The notes below the pieces were generated by a model. It was not told the DNA's origin, did not search any database, and saw only the letters and a list, made by a program, of their open reading frames with translations. Positions 45,012-51,883 of a DNA stretch of 64,000 nucleotides are shown here, piece after piece. Source of the DNA: Haloferax mucosum ATCC BAA-1512. Its GTDB lineage: Archaea > Halobacteriota > Halobacteria > Halobacteriales > Haloferacaceae. Position numbers and translations under genes: made by a program. Positions within the stretch are counted from its first letter, which is position 1, and each line of letters opens with the position of its first letter. Location of the stretch: the NCBI RefSeq assembly GCF_000337815.1, contig NZ_AOLN01000011.1:186001-250000 (forward strand), read 5' to 3'.

Positions 45012-45514
45012 CGGAAGTACCGAAGAACGCGACAGTACTCAACACTACTGTCCTCTCGAATTTTGCTCAGGTGAACCACGTTGAGTTGTTATTGGACTTA
45101 CCGCGACTCGTGACCGTGGATGCTGTCCAAGAAGAGCTCGAAGAAGGAACTGAGTCCCACCTGTATCTTGAACATGCATTAGCCGTACTGGAAGAAGGAA
45201 TCCCCGTAGTCACTCCGTCTTCCTCAGCAGAGAGATTAGAAGAGAAGCTTTTGGAAACGTTGGACCCTGGAGAAGCGCAGGCTATAGCCGTTGCAGAGGC
45301 CGCCGATGGAATCGTCATCACTGACGATGGGGATGCGCGTGCTACTTCGAAGCAACGTGGCGTGGGCTTGACCGGGTCAATTGGACTCTTGGTGCGTTTC
45401 GTCGAAGACGGTGAAATCTCGGCAGAGACTGCTGATGAGTACCTCAAACGCTGGATCGATGAAGCTGGATTTCGTTCTCCCGCTCGTGACTTCGCCGTCT
45501 TTCTTGAAGAGTGA
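45008..45514 (+). CDS. PIN-like (DUF3368-type) putative toxin
   Basis: The protein has 168 residues. Conserved PIN positions are visible: N-terminal NTTVLSNFAQVN, mid LDPGEAQAIAVAEA, and ITDDGDARATSKQ. These carry the acidic residues of a PIN nuclease-like site, with Asn/Thr at the usual first Asp position. It pairs with the upstream UPF0175 protein as a toxin-antitoxin-like unit, and may be an RNase. Confidence 0.78.
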   Translation: MTEVPKNATVLNTTVLSNFAQVNHVELLLDLPRLVTVDAVQEELEEGTESHLYLEHALAVLEEGIPVVTPSSSAERLEEKLLETLDPGEAQAIAVAEAADGIVITDDGDARATSKQRGVGLTGSIGLLVRFVEDGEISAETADEYLKRWIDEAGFRSPARDFAVFLEE

Positions 45515-45533
45515 GTTCTGTAAACTTCACAGG

Positions 45534-45938
45534 CTACGGTGCTTCTGCACCGACGTTGTTGTTCGAATTATCGAACGGAAGATGGATTTCGAGACCATCG
45601 TAGGGTAACACTGGCTTCTTGGGTAGCCCCGGCTCACCACATTCGAACTCGATGATACCGATGTCTTCCAGTTCGGTCAGGTTCCGGTGAACCTGCTTGT
45701 AGTCACGATTCACTAACTCTGTGGCTTCGTGGATACTCTGAGGTGAGTCCGTAGCGATTGCTTCCAGCAATCTGAGGTTCTTCGGGCTGAACAGTCTGCT
45801 GAGTTCAGCATACGACTCGAAGTTGAGGATTGGATGTGCATCCTCGATTCCTTCGTCTTCCTGTGTGGCCTTGATCCGTTGGCGTGTGCACTCGTCGAGG
45901 GTACTCCACTTACCAACTATCACTTTGAGTTTCGTCAT
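45534..45938 (-). CDS. Winged-helix protein (HVO_A0114-like)
   Basis: The protein has 134 residues. The HTH core is SRLFSPKNLRLLEAIATDSP, followed by SIHEATELVNRDYKQVHRNLTEL and a wing IIEFECGEPG. It matches the HVO_A0114-like putative DNA-binding family. Members are often next to a RelE-like toxin, which is not seen here, so the partner may be lost. Confidence 0.78.
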   Translation of the reverse strand: MTKLKVIVGKWSTLDECTRQRIKATQEDEGIEDAHPILNFESYAELSRLFSPKNLRLLEAIATDSPQSIHEATELVNRDYKQVHRNLTELEDIGIIEFECGEPGLPKKPVLPYDGLEIHLPFDNSNNNVGAEAP

Positions 45939-45986
45939 CTATTAGATACCAAACATAGTGTTGGACCTCGATAACCCATTCCCATG

Positions 45987-46004
45987 TGTACGTGTATGTG
46001 TACA
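45987..46004 (+). promoter_or_regulatory. Possible vapBC operator
   Basis: An inverted repeat TGTAC/GTACA with an 8-nt centre lies right at the vapB start codon. VapB-type antitoxins often repress their own operon at such sites. Short arms make this weak. Confidence 0.3.
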
Positions 46005-46231
46005 TGGTGACAACGAAAACAATCACTGTGACCGAGGAAGTGTACGAGCGACTTCGTGCGATGAAGCGCGGTGACGAGAGCTTCACTGACGTTCTCCTTC
46101 GAGTCACTGGAGGAGAGGAAGACGTAATGAAGGGCTTCGGTTCGTGGAAAGAGTCGGGGCTTCGTGAGGCAGTGGAGGATGCTCGTGAGGAGTTTGACGA
46201 AGACTTCGAGAATCGGCAGGCATCACTGTGA
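46004..46231 (+). CDS. VapB-type antitoxin
   Basis: The protein has 75 residues. The N-terminal strand-helix unit (VTTKTITVTEEVYERLRAMK) and the C-terminal tail of acidic residues match small archaeal VapB/DUF7557 antitoxins. It starts at 46004; an upstream ATG would add a repetitive MYVYVY. It overlaps the toxin by 4 nt. Confidence 0.78.
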   Translation: MVTTKTITVTEEVYERLRAMKRGDESFTDVLLRVTGGEEDVMKGFGSWKESGLREAVEDAREEFDEDFENRQASL

Positions 46232-46614
46232 ACAGCCTCGACACGAACGCTCTCATTGACTACTTGGAGGGAGAGCAAGCTATCGCGGAGTTCCTCGAAG
46301 AAAGCCAGCAACCATACTTCGCTCCGACGGTCGCGCTGTACAAAGTATTTGTTGGAGGGGCGAGACTACGCGGATCGGACGGTGTCGAAAGTACGCGGGA
46401 CGGGTTGGACTGGTTAGAGTCAATCCCACTTACCATCGATGGCGCTGCAGAAGCGGCGAAGATCGACGCAGAACTCCATGCTAACGGAACACCTATCGGC
46501 GCACTGGATACGCTCATCGCGGGTGTCGTTCGTGAGGCGGGAGGAACGCTCGTCACTCCAGACAACCATTTCGACCACGTCGATGGACTAGTGACGATTA
46601 ATTACCGAGAGTAG
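46228..46614 (+). CDS. VapC-type PIN domain toxin
   Basis: The protein has 128 residues from a GTG. Acidic PIN residues are present: first Asp in SLDTNALIDYLEG, later GALDTLIAGVV and VTPDNHFDHV. VapC toxins are usually RNases that cut tRNA or rRNA. The coupled antitoxin precedes it. Confidence 0.82.
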   Translation: MNSLDTNALIDYLEGEQAIAEFLEESQQPYFAPTVALYKVFVGGARLRGSDGVESTRDGLDWLESIPLTIDGAAEAAKIDAELHANGTPIGALDTLIAGVVREAGGTLVTPDNHFDHVDGLVTINYRE

Positions 46615-46715
46615 TCTTCTACACTGCTGATTTCGCTGACGAAGCCAGCCTCACCAGCCCAAACAATACAAGCGAGATTGCCGTTGAGACGGCTCACCAG
46701 ACTCCGTCTGTCAAT

Positions 46716-47105
46716 TCATATGATGAGATTCATCAGAGCAATAAGAATGTCTGCGAGGGACTCACCAACAGCATCGAGTGGAGTAGCGATAGCCGTTGGA
46801 AGAACCTGACTGGCAGAAACTGGAGCGAGGCCCACGAGCGTTAGCGAAACAACAACAAACAACAGTAAGTCGGATGTCACTCGGTATAACCGTCCCAAAG
46901 GAGAGAACGCGGTCACGAGTCCGACGAGTAATGTAATCCGCGTTATTGCGCTGAGAACAGTGTGGGGGTATAGAAGAATGCCTGCAACGAGTTCTGACGC
47001 TCCAGAGGTGTTCCTAATCGTAGTTCCACCTAAGAGCCGGGTAAATTCATATTTAAGAGCCTCACTGAACTCCGACTTAGTTGTACCAATAGGCTTCTGG
47101 CTCAT
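46716..47105 (-). CDS. Membrane protein, unknown function
   Basis: The protein has 129 residues. Hydrophobic segments are VLSAITRITLLVGLVTAF, VTSDLLLFVVVSLTLVGLA and a C-terminal LADILIALMNLII. It overlaps the upstream exported protein by 4 nt, so the two should work together. Confidence 0.6.
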   Translation of the reverse strand: MSQKPIGTTKSEFSEALKYEFTRLLGGTTIRNTSGASELVAGILLYPHTVLSAITRITLLVGLVTAFSPLGRLYRVTSDLLLFVVVSLTLVGLAPVSASQVLPTAIATPLDAVGESLADILIALMNLII

Positions 47106-47623
47106 ACTATATCTCCTTGTTCGATAGCCTCGTTCCTCTCTTCATCGACGTGGAAAACATAGTCTAAACTATCCCTAAGAGTGTTGCGCGAGTCGCTAGG
47201 TGGCAAGTCCCGATCTATCGTGATTATCGCATCATAGATAATAGTGAAGTTTTCCGTCCCTTCGACAAATGCACAACTAGCCGTAGGCCGTCTACTCACA
47301 CAATTGATCTCTTCGGTGTATTCAATAACAAGGTCAGCACTTGTGCTGGAATTAACCCGGTCGAATTCGACTTCTCGGTCGGTTGTATTAGCGAACCGAG
47401 CTAGTTCTGCTACTGCGCGTTCCTCGTTATGTTCCTCTGTCGCATTGATATACACCTCAATAGTTGGCTCTTCCCACGGATTATCCGCTGTTTGGAATAT
47501 TTCTCCCAATCCCAAGTTGGTTGCATCATCCCCAGATGTATCAGCAGCTATAAAACCAGCTGACCCGAGTGCAATCAGAACTCCAACCGCGGTGAGCATT
47601 CTGATGGTGTCCATTACTGACAT
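47102..47623 (-). CDS. Membrane-anchored exterior protein, unknown function
   Basis: The protein has 173 residues. The N-terminal helix (MLTAVGVLIALGSAGFIAAD) anchors it. The exterior part is acidic, with strands such as PTIEVYINAT and DLVIEYTEEI, two Cys (EINCVSR, ASCAFVEG) that could pair, and NFT/NSS sites. It reads like a protease-like or lytic exterior domain, but no catalytic motif is seen. Confidence 0.6.
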   Translation of the reverse strand: MSVMDTIRMLTAVGVLIALGSAGFIAADTSGDDATNLGLGEIFQTADNPWEEPTIEVYINATEEHNEERAVAELARFANTTDREVEFDRVNSSTSADLVIEYTEEINCVSRRPTASCAFVEGTENFTIIYDAIITIDRDLPPSDSRNTLRDSLDYVFHVDEERNEAIEQGDIV

Positions 47624-47936
47624 ACCAGAGTGATATTGAATTAGACAATAAAATTATCGGGATAGATATTTGTATATGTGGAGAAATCTCGCGGTAGATG
47701 GTTGTCTAACGACTTGATGAAATTTGAAAATCACTATCGATACCATCAATGGTCGTCTCCGGATTCGTTCATCGTGCTAATCGCCAGACTGCGCGGTGAT
47801 TCGTTCATTCGTTCATTTTCACTCATTCAGTGATAGAGCCAATTTCACACGAGAATTCGGCGTTTTAGGTCCTCAAATCGGCTGATTCGTTCATCGCCCG
47901 TCAAGTCGTATATACCAGATTGTCATCGGACTCACC
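47624..47936. other. Intergenic region with repeated GATTCGTTCAT elements
   Basis: GATTCGTTCATCG is at 47762-47774 and 47884-47896, and a variant GATTCGTTCATT with a second CGTTCATT at 47798-47817. The last copy lies just upstream of a TATA box (47908-47915), with the ATG at 47937. They could be operator or replication iterons. Confidence 0.5.
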
Positions 47937-48212
47937 ATGTCCACGACAATCGGTGATAGGCCGTCCACCGGAACCAGTCGGACGCTCCGGTTGCTGAACG
48001 GCCTACAGGTTCGTCTCGAAATTACCTCAGACGCTGACTATGCCGCTCGCCTTGACGTTCATCACGGCGCTCGGCGCTGGGTCTACGGAATTGATAGCAA
48101 CGAGATTGTGACGCTCATCGATGGGTTCGACGATGACGGTCGTGTTGACGACCCCAACGAACCTGACTGGATGCACGAGGTCTTCGTGCAGTTGGGGGTC
48201 GATTGGGTGTGA
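47937..48212 (+). CDS. Small protein, unknown function
   Basis: The protein has 91 residues. It has beta-type segments (TLRLLNGLQVRLEITSDA) and an acidic tail. A TATA box (GTATATAC, 47908-47915) predicts a leaderless transcript. No motif is recognised. It lies convergent with the repressor at 48215. Confidence 0.6.
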   Translation: MSTTIGDRPSTGTSRTLRLLNGLQVRLEITSDADYAARLDVHHGARRWVYGIDSNEIVTLIDGFDDDGRVDDPNEPDWMHEVFVQLGVDWV

Positions 48213-48214
48213 AA

Positions 48215-48568
48215 TTACTCGGTATAAAAATCGTATTTCGAAGGGTCTTGCTGGGCACGGATGACCGCACTCCCCTCATCTGTGATCCGATAGAAGGGGC
48301 CACCATCAACCTTCTCCACGAGGCCACCTTCCAGCAGCATTTTCAGCGCTCGATTGACCGTCGAGCGGGATGGTGGCCGTTGCATTTGTTGTTCGAGATT
48401 GTGCACAATCGCTTTTGGATTCAGATCAAGACCAGATTGATCCAAGAGAGACAAGGTCGGCTCAATCGCGTCGTTCCTCCACGGACTCATATCTGGACCG
48501 TAAAGGGGCCATGCCGTAAAATTACGCAAACAGTCTTCCTGAATCATATCTGTTTCATTAGATTCCAT
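48215..48568 (-). CDS. Winged-helix repressor-like protein (switch copy 1)
   Basis: The protein has 117 residues. The HTH/wing region is LLDQSGLDLNPKAIVHNLEQ, then SRSTVNRALKMLLEGGLVEK and PFYRITDEG, similar to PhiH1-repressor-like haloarchaeal regulators. It sits divergent to a conserved leader sequence, with a palindrome operator between. It probably represses that promoter and itself. Confidence 0.72.
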   Translation of the reverse strand: MESNETDMIQEDCLRNFTAWPLYGPDMSPWRNDAIEPTLSLLDQSGLDLNPKAIVHNLEQQMQRPPSRSTVNRALKMLLEGGLVEKVDGGPFYRITDEGSAVIRAQQDPSKYDFYTE

Positions 48569-48579
48569 TCTGTGTCATA

Positions 48580-48597
48580 TGATACAGAACTGTATCA
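48580..48597. promoter_or_regulatory. Operator 1, perfect palindrome
   Basis: TGATACAG-AA-CTGTATCA is an 8-bp perfect inverted repeat 12 nt from the repressor start and just before the rightward TATA-like element (TTTATGTA, 48601-48608). It is different from operator 2 at 49773-49803. Confidence 0.6.
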
Positions 48598-48627
48598 AGC
48601 TTTATGTAGGGGTGGCGTTATGTGGAT

Positions 48628-48782
48628 ATTGACGACTCTCACCGGATACTACAGGTCCAAAAGTCCCGGACCCCTGCTGGAACAGGAATCCGGTCGAGGG
48701 TCGTCGGCCATGATGACGACCGCTGAAACCCTCTCGGGGGCGAATGATAAATCCCCCGACACGACCTTCGAACAGTCTGCAA
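48628..48782 (+). repeat. Leader repeat copy 1 with truncated ORF start
   Basis: 155 bp closely matches 49840-49997. It begins where transcription should start and includes a hairpin (GGTCC at 48654-48658, GGACC at 48668-48672). It encodes the first residues of a small protein from the ATG at 48710 (MMTTAETLSGANDK...). After 48782 the frame runs on without homology (IEVPSKKFAAEV), so the ORF is cut off from its normal continuation. Confidence 0.85.
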
Positions 48783-48837
48783 TCGAAGTTCCCAGCAAGA
48801 AATTCGCGGCCGAAGTCCGTGAGTCTGTAGAGACTAC

Positions 48838-49134
48838 TCAGTCGTCACGCCACGAACCCCAGACTTCACGATACTTCCCGAGTTCGCGGTACTCTTTCTT
48901 GCGCTCGAATACGTCGATGGCGTATAGAATCTGTTCGCCTTTATCCCAGTCGACAAGTACTCGGAAGTCACCGACTCGAAGCTTGTACCCGGGATGGTTC
49001 TTCAGACGGTCGAGAAAGTGTTCGGGGAAGTCCTCAATGTCTTCGAGTTTGTTGAGGATTCGCTTCGCGTCCTGCTTTTCGAGTTGTTCGAGCGACGCTA
49101 CCAGCGTCTCGGTGAGTTCGATGTTGTGGCCCAT
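48838..49134 (-). CDS. RelE/ParE-type toxin
   Basis: The protein has 98 residues. It is a compact RelE fold: basic residues with FPEHFLDRLKNHPGYKLRVG, then DFRVLVDWDKGEQILYAIDV and FERKKEYREL. RelE-family proteins cut mRNA on the ribosome or inhibit gyrase. It is preceded in the operon by a ribbon-helix-helix antitoxin. Confidence 0.82.
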   Translation of the reverse strand: MGHNIELTETLVASLEQLEKQDAKRILNKLEDIEDFPEHFLDRLKNHPGYKLRVGDFRVLVDWDKGEQILYAIDVFERKKEYRELGKYREVWGSWRDD

Positions 49135-49144
49135 TCGTCAACAG

Positions 49145-49414
49145 TCACTCGTCGGAGAGTCCGAGTCGATCTCTCGCATCAGACATCGACATCGTCCGTC
49201 CAGCGGCAACATCGCTGTATCCTTCAGCGACACCTTCCTGCGCGCCGGGCGTCAGGATTGGCTCGGTCGTATCGCGGAGGACCTCACGGACGAACTCCGA
49301 ACGGTTCGTGTAGTTCAACTCTTTCGAGAGTTCGTCAATCTCTTCGAGAAGCCGCCTCGGGACCTTCACGTTGAGTTTCACCATGTCATCATTCTCGCCA
49401 GTGTCAGTACTCAT
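49145..49414 (-). CDS. Ribbon-helix-helix antitoxin
   Basis: The protein has 89 residues. KLNVKVPRRLLEEIDELSKE and NYTNRSEFVREVLRD form the RHH domain; the C-terminal GRTMSMSDARDRLGL tail would bind the toxin. I place the start at 49414 because the 14 residues before it are not conserved-looking. It lies 10 nt before the RelE gene. Confidence 0.8.
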   Translation of the reverse strand: MSTDTGENDDMVKLNVKVPRRLLEEIDELSKELNYTNRSEFVREVLRDTTEPILTPGAQEGVAEGYSDVAAGRTMSMSDARDRLGLSDE

Positions 49415-49456
49415 GTTGCGTGGTACGTGGGTGGTACAGAAAGCCCTGACGGTCAC

Positions 49457-49735
49457 TCAGGGTTCGGGCAGTTCGTCTTCGGAAACGTTGCCCGCGAGGA
49501 ACTCACGGCCGAAGTCGGTCAAAGAGTAGATTCCGTCGGTATTCGAAAACAGACCAGCGTTTTCCAAGACACGCATCCGCTTGTTGACGTACTGGCGGTG
49601 GTAGTCGATGTTTGCTGCAATCGATTTCGCAGTGACCGCTATATCGTGCTGCTCGTAGAATATCATTATCTCGTAGTCAACTGGCGAAAACCACGAGATT
49701 CTATTGACCATCTCTCTCAGGAAATCGTCAGACAT
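49457..49735 (-). CDS. Winged-helix repressor-like protein (switch copy 2)
   Basis: The protein has 92 residues. The region SPVDYEIMIFYEQHDIAVTA, then KSIAANIDYHRQYVNKRMRV, LENAGLF and GIYSLTDFGREFL is a winged helix of the same PhiH1-repressor-like kind as at 48215, but with different sequence. It is divergent from leader copy 2, with its own operator. It probably keeps the integrase operon off. Confidence 0.75.
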   Translation of the reverse strand: MSDDFLREMVNRISWFSPVDYEIMIFYEQHDIAVTAKSIAANIDYHRQYVNKRMRVLENAGLFSNTDGIYSLTDFGREFLAGNVSEDELPEP

Positions 49736-49772
49736 AGTTCAAAAATTACAGCTATAGTAGTTAAACCTACCC

Positions 49773-49803
49773 ACGATAGTCGAAAATGTCTATCCACTAT
49801 CGT
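49773..49803. promoter_or_regulatory. Operator 2 and promoter of the right-end operon
   Basis: ACGATAGT and ACTATCGT are perfect inverted arms with 15 nt between. A further TATC-GTA-GATA sits at 49798-49808. A TATA box (TTTATAT, 49812-49818) follows, giving a transcript start near 49840. Confidence 0.6.
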
Positions 49804-49839
49804 AGATAAGATTTATATCGGATGGGTATCATTGTCGCT

Positions 49840-49997
49840 ATTGACGACTCTCACTGGATGCTACAGGTCCGAGCAAAAGTCCGGACCCCTGCTGCCACAG
49901 GAGCCCGGTCGAGGGTCGTCGGCCATGATGACGACCGCTGAAACCCTCTCGGGGGCGAATGATAAATCCCCCGACACGACCTTCGAACAGTCTGCAA
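49840..49997 (+). repeat. Leader repeat copy 2, intact promoter-proximal leader
   Basis: 158 bp matches 48628-48782, with a small indel. The first 85 nt would be untranslated RNA. It includes a hairpin GGTCCG/CGGACC (49866-49871 and 49882-49887, 10-nt loop). The rest encodes the start of the zinc protein at 49925. An 85-nt structured leader is unusual in haloarchaea, where most messages lack one. Confidence 0.85.
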
Positions 49998-50125
49998 ACT
50001 GCCTCGCGTGTGGGAGTCTCATCGAAGGCTTCGCCGCGAACAGTCCCGGCCGTCACACTGTTGAGCCGTGTGGCTGCGAACTTGGATTCGTCCGCGCGAG
50101 CGATATCGCGCAGGAGATGTTTTGA
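49925..50125 (+). CDS. Small zinc-ribbon protein, first gene of the integrase operon
   Basis: The protein has 66 residues (MMTTAETLSGANDKSPDT...). Cys pairs CLACG and CGCELG suggest a zinc site. The N-terminal third is also encoded by leader copy 1. It leads the right-end operon. Function unknown. Confidence 0.65.
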   Translation: MMTTAETLSGANDKSPDTTFEQSANCLACGSLIEGFAANSPGRHTVEPCGCELGFVRASDIAQEMF

Positions 50126-50128
50126 ACC

Positions 50129-50884
50129 ATGAGCTACGACTCTGAGAATCTCGATTGTATCGTCACGCACCTTCGCGCGAAAATCGCACCCGGTAATTGG
50201 ATGGTCTACACGGCGCGCCGGATTGCGACTGAGACTGGCCTCAGTAGCCACGAGGTCGGCTATTGGCTCGGTCATATCAACGGCTCTCACGACGGCGTCG
50301 AACCGACGGACGTGCCGGGCCTCAAGTTCACGAAGTGGAATCCCGGCGCGTCGAGTCCGCTCCGCTGGAAGATTGAGCGTGTTGCTGAGGATTCTTCTGA
50401 GCGTGCTGTCGCCGATGGCGGCGTCCGCTGGATCGATCTGAGTGAGTTTCAGCAACAACTCGTGAAGGCTATCGTTGAACTCGAGAACGATGGCGACGTC
50501 CCATACGGTCTCGCTATCAAGGAGGTCCTCAACGAACGCTACGGTAAGGAAGTCGGTCATGGTCAACTCTACCCGAATCTCGATGATCTCGTGGAGGTGG
50601 GCGTCGTTGAGAAGGGCGCACTTGACCGGCGGACGAACTCCTACGAATCGACGACGATTGCTCGCCAGATAGTTGCTGGAGAGGCCGAGCACATGGCTCA
50701 CCTCGCTGGCCTCGAAGTCACTGAGGCGGTTGCTGATGGAGGCGAGTTCCAACTCCCAGAAGAGACGACTGCCAAGAATCTGAGTGAGTGTCCCGACTGC
50801 GGCTCAGGCGATGCGGTTGTTGCAGACGGTGAAATGTACTGTTGGGACTGCGGCCACGGTCATCAGGATGGTGCAGAACAGTGA
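50129..50884 (+). CDS. PadR-like winged-helix protein with zinc ribbon
   Basis: The protein has 251 residues. Its N-terminal domain reads IVTHLRAKIAPGNWMVYTAR and RIATETGLSSHEVGYWLGHI. A middle PadR-like winged helix follows (LSEFQQQLVKAIVELENDGD, LAIKEVLNERYGKEVGHGQL, YPNLDDLVEVGVVEKG). A C-terminal zinc ribbon (CPDCGSGDAVV..YCWDCGHGHQ) ends the chain. It may regulate the switch between integration and replication. The gap to the previous gene is 3 nt. Confidence 0.75.
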   Translation: MSYDSENLDCIVTHLRAKIAPGNWMVYTARRIATETGLSSHEVGYWLGHINGSHDGVEPTDVPGLKFTKWNPGASSPLRWKIERVAEDSSERAVADGGVRWIDLSEFQQQLVKAIVELENDGDVPYGLAIKEVLNERYGKEVGHGQLYPNLDDLVEVGVVEKGALDRRTNSYESTTIARQIVAGEAEHMAHLAGLEVTEAVADGGEFQLPEETTAKNLSECPDCGSGDAVVADGEMYCWDCGHGHQDGAEQ

Positions 50885-50997
50885 GTTGCAAGCGTTGTGG
50901 CTCGCCGTGTAAGGATGCGTCCGAGCGCGATGTCGCTGGTCTCCTGGAGGACATCCGCGCAGAGGTCTCCCAACTCACTGGGGGTGACCTGCGATGA
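50881..50997 (+). CDS. 38-residue zinc-knuckle protein
   Basis: GTG start overlapping the previous stop (GTGA). It begins MSCKRCGSPCKDASERDV and ends SQLTGGDLR. Three Cys in CxxC..C spacing could bind metal. It overlaps the next ORF by 4 nt (ATGA), so it is part of the same coupled operon. Confidence 0.55.
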   Translation: MSCKRCGSPCKDASERDVAGLLEDIRAEVSQLTGGDLR

Positions 50998-51246
50998 GAG
51001 AGACCGGACATCAGACACCCATCGACCTGAGCGAACCTCTCGGTGACGCCAGCGAGGTTTATGACCGCGAGATAGTTCCCGCAACGTCGTTCCGACTGGG
51101 CAGCAGTCGGGCTGTTCACGGGAGACGACGAAGAGGGCGGCGTATCTGCCGGAACGCTGAGCCAACTGTCGCCGAACGAGGCGAGAGAGCTTGCGAACAT
51201 CCTGCTTCGTGCAGCCGACTACGCGGAGGTCCAGCGCGATGAGTGA
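50994..51246 (+). pseudogene. Frameshifted small gene, one extra base
   Basis: Reading from ATG 50994 the protein opens MRETGHQTPIDLSEPLGDAS. At about 51092-51093 (TTCCGAC) the frame becomes nonsense-like, but dropping one C gives SF-DWAAVGLFTGDDEEGG and continues to the stop at 51244-51246 with good coding character (LSPNEARELANILLRAADYA). The restored protein would have 83 residues and overlap the next ATG by 8 nt. It is either a real frameshift or a sequencing error. Confidence 0.72.
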
Positions 51247-51589
51247 CGGACTCGACCCGCTCACGCCCGAGCAACGGCAGGAGAAACGCGAGTCGCTACT
51301 GAGACACGACTACGCTGAGGAGTGTCCTGACTGCGGAGCAGTCGTCTTCGAATGGCAAGACGAGTGTGACGACTGCGGGTCTGGCGACGGTGTCGAGGAG
51401 ACCACCGAGCAACAGACGCTTCTCACCGACGGCGGTACATCCGCATCCGCTATTAAGAGTGAAGACGACGCGATTCACGTCGCTCGTGCCATCTTGATTC
51501 GGTCGAATAAAGTCGAAGACGAGAAGCCAGAGAGAGCCAGCAAACTCCGAGAGATAGCACAACGAATCAACGAGAAATACAACCTATGA
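51239..51589 (+). CDS. Zinc-ribbon protein with C-terminal helix
   Basis: The protein has 116 residues. The central zinc ribbon (EECPDCGAVVFEWQDECDDCGSG) shows CxxC..CxxC. The C-terminal part is helical (AIHVARAILIRSNKVEDE). It overlaps the frameshifted ORF upstream and the next ORF by 4 nt. Function unknown. Confidence 0.65.
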   Translation: MSDGLDPLTPEQRQEKRESLLRHDYAEECPDCGAVVFEWQDECDDCGSGDGVEETTEQQTLLTDGGTSASAIKSEDDAIHVARAILIRSNKVEDEKPERASKLREIAQRINEKYNL

Positions 51590-51762
51590 GCGAACCAGAA
51601 TACCACCGAATCGGTGGCGGAGACATATCGAGCGAGTTTCTGAAAACAACTGTTCGGTGCCCGGAGTGCCGCGAAGGGACGAAAATCGAACTCCCTGCGA
51701 GTGACTGTCAGAACTGTGGTGCACATCTTTCGCTGTATGTCGGGGTGAAAACCCGTGACTGA
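51586..51762 (+). CDS. 58-residue zinc-ribbon protein
   Basis: ATGA overlap with the gene before. It opens MSEPEYHRIGGGDISSEFLK, and the pairs CPECREG and CQNCGAH form a two-knuckle ribbon. It is one of a run of tiny zinc proteins in this operon. Confidence 0.6.
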   Translation: MSEPEYHRIGGGDISSEFLKTTVRCPECREGTKIELPASDCQNCGAHLSLYVGVKTRD

Positions 51763-51883
51763 TGTGTACGTTGAGGAGTGCCCAGTGTGCGGGACGAAGT
51801 GCGTCGGAATGACTGCGGAGGATTTTCGGGACGTGCAGGTTGTTGATGGTGAAGTTGTCCACCGAGCGAGGTGGTTGCTGTGA
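51755..51883 (+). CDS. 42-residue zinc-knuckle protein
   Basis: GTG start 8 nt inside the previous gene's end. It begins MTDVYVEECPVCGTKCVGMT, then AEDFRDVQVVDGEVVHRARW. CxxC...C spacing is retained. Its stop overlaps the integrase start (GTGA). Confidence 0.6.
   Translation: MTDVYVEECPVCGTKCVGMTAEDFRDVQVVDGEVVHRARWLL

Noticed and set aside
48203-50125. Single 640-codon plus-strand frame running through both leader copies
   Set aside because: It crosses three minus-strand genes with better coding signals. Only its last part (49925-50125) is a believable gene.
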